Of a stretch of DNA of 13,404 nt, positions 11,792 to 13,404 are shown one piece after another. Each line of letters opens with the position of its first letter. The stretch's first letter is position 1. Source of the DNA: CAYZXU01 sp964482535 (GTDB taxonomy: Bacteria > Desulfobacterota > Desulfobacteria > Desulfobacterales > BuS5); contig CAYZXU010000065.1 in assembly GCA_964482535.1 (NCBI GenBank), positions 1-13,404 on the forward strand, given 5' to 3'. The translations under genes and the position numbers were made by a program. The notes below the pieces were generated by a model that ran no database searches, had not been told where the DNA came from, and saw nothing but the letters and a program-made list of their open reading frames with translations.

Positions 11792-13368
11792 AAGCACAAC
11801 ACCAAAAACAGATTTTTCAGGCCATGGAACAACCTGCTTTTTATCCTCATCCCGTGGAAACCGTAATGGGAGTCATCGAACAAAGGGAAACACATATCTC
11901 CAAAGTTTTTCTTACCGGCAGCTATGTGTACAAGATTAAAAAGGCTGTCAGCCTTGAATTTCTTGATTTCACCACCCTAAAAAAGCGGCGGTATTATTGT
12001 AATCAGGAGCTGTCCCTTAATCGCCGCCTCGCTCACAATATATATCTCGATGTTGTAGCCATAACATTTCAAAATGGATGCTACATGCTTGGCGGTTCAG
12101 GTGATCCCGTAGAATATGCTGTTAAAATGCGTCAACTCCCTGATACAGGTTCCATGAAATATCTTTTGAGAAATTCAAAGATTGGCAAAAAAGATATTGA
12201 GGAATTATCATACGTTCTTACAGAATTTTACGAACGGTCTCCCTCTAACGGGCATATCAATACTTTTGGTTCCTGGGAAACTATCCAGGCCAATTGTCAG
12301 GAGAACTTCAAAACAACAAAAAAGTTTGCAGAAAACATAATCGATAAACGAAAATTTCAACTGATAATAGCTGCAACCGGATCTTTTTTGCACAGGCGCA
12401 AAAAGCTTTTTCAGCACAGGATTGATCAGGGAAAGATTCGTGATTGCCATGGCGACCTTAAAACCGAACATGTTTATTACACGGAAGATGGGGTTCAGAT
12501 CATTGACTGCATTGAATTTAATGAATATTTCAGATACCAGGACATAGCATGTGATTTGGCTTTTTTGTTAATGGGTTTTGATTATGAAGGCTTCCCCAAA
12601 ACAGGCCATGATCTGCTCAGTACCTATGTTGAGCGCACAGATGATCAGGATGTGTTTATCCTGCTTGATTTTTACAAATGTTATCGAGCTGTTGTCCGGT
12701 GCAAGGTGAACTGCATACGTATTTCTGAAGGCTTTACCGACAGACATGAAAGAATCAAGCTTGTTAAAGAGACTGAAAAATATTTAGATCTTGCCTACAG
12801 GTATGCAATAGAGTTTACACGTCCAACTATCTGGATAGTTTGCGGCATTTCTGCTTCAGGCAAAAGCACCATTTCCCGTGAGTTGGGAAAACTGTTTGAT
12901 ATTAAAGTGATTAATTCTGATGTAATCCGTAAAAAAATGTTTGGGATGAAGTCCCAGGACCCCTCAGACCTGCCCTTTGAAGAAGGCATTTACTCAAAAG
13001 GTGCAACCTCTCTTACTTACGGCAAACTACTTCTTCTCGCCCAGGAAGAGATTGAAAAAGGAGACTCAGTTATTCTGGATGCAACTTTCAGCACAAGGCA
13101 CCGGCGTATTGAAGCCATTCGTCTCGCAGAAGATATGGATGTGGATATTATTTTTGTGGAGTGTGTATTATCTGATGAATTAATAAAAGAGCGTCTTGTT
13201 AAGCGGGAAACTATGGTTTCGGTTTCTGATGCACGCATTCACCACTTTCAACATCTGAAAAGCGGATTTGAGCCTCTGGAATCTTTGCCGGACGCAATGC
13301 ATATACGTGTGCATACAATAAAACCTTTAAATGAATGTATGCAGCAAATTTTGTCTCATTTGGGTTAA
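11788..13368 (+). CDS. Two-domain protein: aminoglycoside-phosphotransferase-like domain plus P-loop kinase domain
   Basis: The 526 residues join two kinase-like domains. The N-terminal one (about 1-335) belongs to the uncharacterised COG2187-type group: ETHISKVFLTGSYVYKIKKAV (34-54), EFLDFTTL (57-64), ELSLNRRLA (74-82), the catalytic-loop-like HGDLKTEHV (221-229) and the metal-site-like IIDCIEFNEYFRYQDIACDLAFL (238-260). The usual APH asparagine after HGDL is replaced by histidine (H228), which I believe is normal for this group. The C-terminal domain (about 346-526) is a P-loop kinase with Walker A GISASGKST (353-361), NSDVIRKKM (376-384), VILDATF (428-434) and a lid-like KERLVKRE (467-474), resembling small-molecule or gluconate-type kinases (COG0645). 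Substrates are unknown. GGAG lies 8 nt before the ATG. The plus-strand gene diverges from the zinc-ribbon unit. Confidence 0.88.
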   Translation: MKAQHQKQIFQAMEQPAFYPHPVETVMGVIEQRETHISKVFLTGSYVYKIKKAVSLEFLDFTTLKKRRYYCNQELSLNRRLAHNIYLDVVAITFQNGCYMLGGSGDPVEYAVKMRQLPDTGSMKYLLRNSKIGKKDIEELSYVLTEFYERSPSNGHINTFGSWETIQANCQENFKTTKKFAENIIDKRKFQLIIAATGSFLHRRKKLFQHRIDQGKIRDCHGDLKTEHVYYTEDGVQIIDCIEFNEYFRYQDIACDLAFLLMGFDYEGFPKTGHDLLSTYVERTDDQDVFILLDFYKCYRAVVRCKVNCIRISEGFTDRHERIKLVKETEKYLDLAYRYAIEFTRPTIWIVCGISASGKSTISRELGKLFDIKVINSDVIRKKMFGMKSQDPSDLPFEEGIYSKGATSLTYGKLLLLAQEEIEKGDSVILDATFSTRHRRIEAIRLAEDMDVDIIFVECVLSDELIKERLVKRETMVSVSDARIHHFQHLKSGFEPLESLPDAMHIRVHTIKPLNECMQQILSHLG

Positions 13369-13404
13369 ATCTGCAATTTAAGGGGATACTTTACTTAATT
13401 ATCG

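Noticed and set aside
1..13404. CRISPR array, IS element, tRNA or phage genes
   Set aside because: No spaced direct repeats, transposase or integrase motifs, terminal inverted repeats or tRNA cloverleaf sequences were seen on either strand.

Overview
The window looks like an ordinary chromosomal stretch of an AT-rich, Gram-negative, anaerobe-type bacterium. Desulfobacterota, in the neighbourhood of Desulfobacterales, is my best guess. This rests on the protein families and gene order (a compact nnr-tsaE-lysC block, a DciA/DUF721 protein, a CymI/PreP-type M16C protease, a two-domain sugar-kinase-like/P-loop protein) and is an inference; no rRNA or other phylogenetic marker is present. I see no tRNA, IS element, prophage or CRISPR array.

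Layout, left to right. (1) 10-993, plus strand: a rhomboid intramembrane protease fused to a C-terminal DnaJ/Hsp40 substrate-binding-like domain. It converges on (2) a small cold-shock protein (1106-1306, minus). The two share a bidirectional terminator whose left arm lies in an exact 21-bp tandem duplication. (3) 1606-3067, minus: a likely three-gene operon of receiver-only response regulator, DUF721/DciA protein and tRNA1(Val)-type N6-adenine methyltransferase. (4) 3068-3503: an AT-rich intergenic region holding the terminator of the next operon. (5) 3504-10221, minus: a tight five-gene operon, winged-helix-like protein, M16C peptidase, bifunctional NAD(P)H-hydrate repair enzyme, TsaE and aspartate kinase. 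Gaps are 3 and 18 bp, then overlaps of 4 and 10 bp. (6) 10406-11446, minus: a zinc-ribbon protein with a ribbon-helix-helix-like segment, followed by a free-standing pyruvate-kinase C-terminal-domain protein. (7) 11447-11787: a divergent promoter region. (8) 11788-13368, plus: a protein joining an aminoglycoside-phosphotransferase-like domain to a P-loop kinase domain.

Functionally this is mostly housekeeping: protein quality control (rhomboid-DnaJ_C, M16C), metabolite repair (Nnr), tRNA modification (TsaE, TrmN6-like), replication (DciA) and amino-acid biosynthesis (LysC). The points most worth a second look are: the rhomboid-chaperone fusion; an optimally placed Shine-Dalgarno site inside lysC that should give a separate beta subunit; a 15-codon upstream ORF whose stop overlaps the start of the two-domain kinase gene; the pairing of a receiver-only regulator with DciA; and the ribbon-helix-helix/zinc-ribbon protein with a strong promoter next to spaced CCGG sites. 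I did not find a clearly new multi-gene system such as a defence island or biosynthetic cluster.
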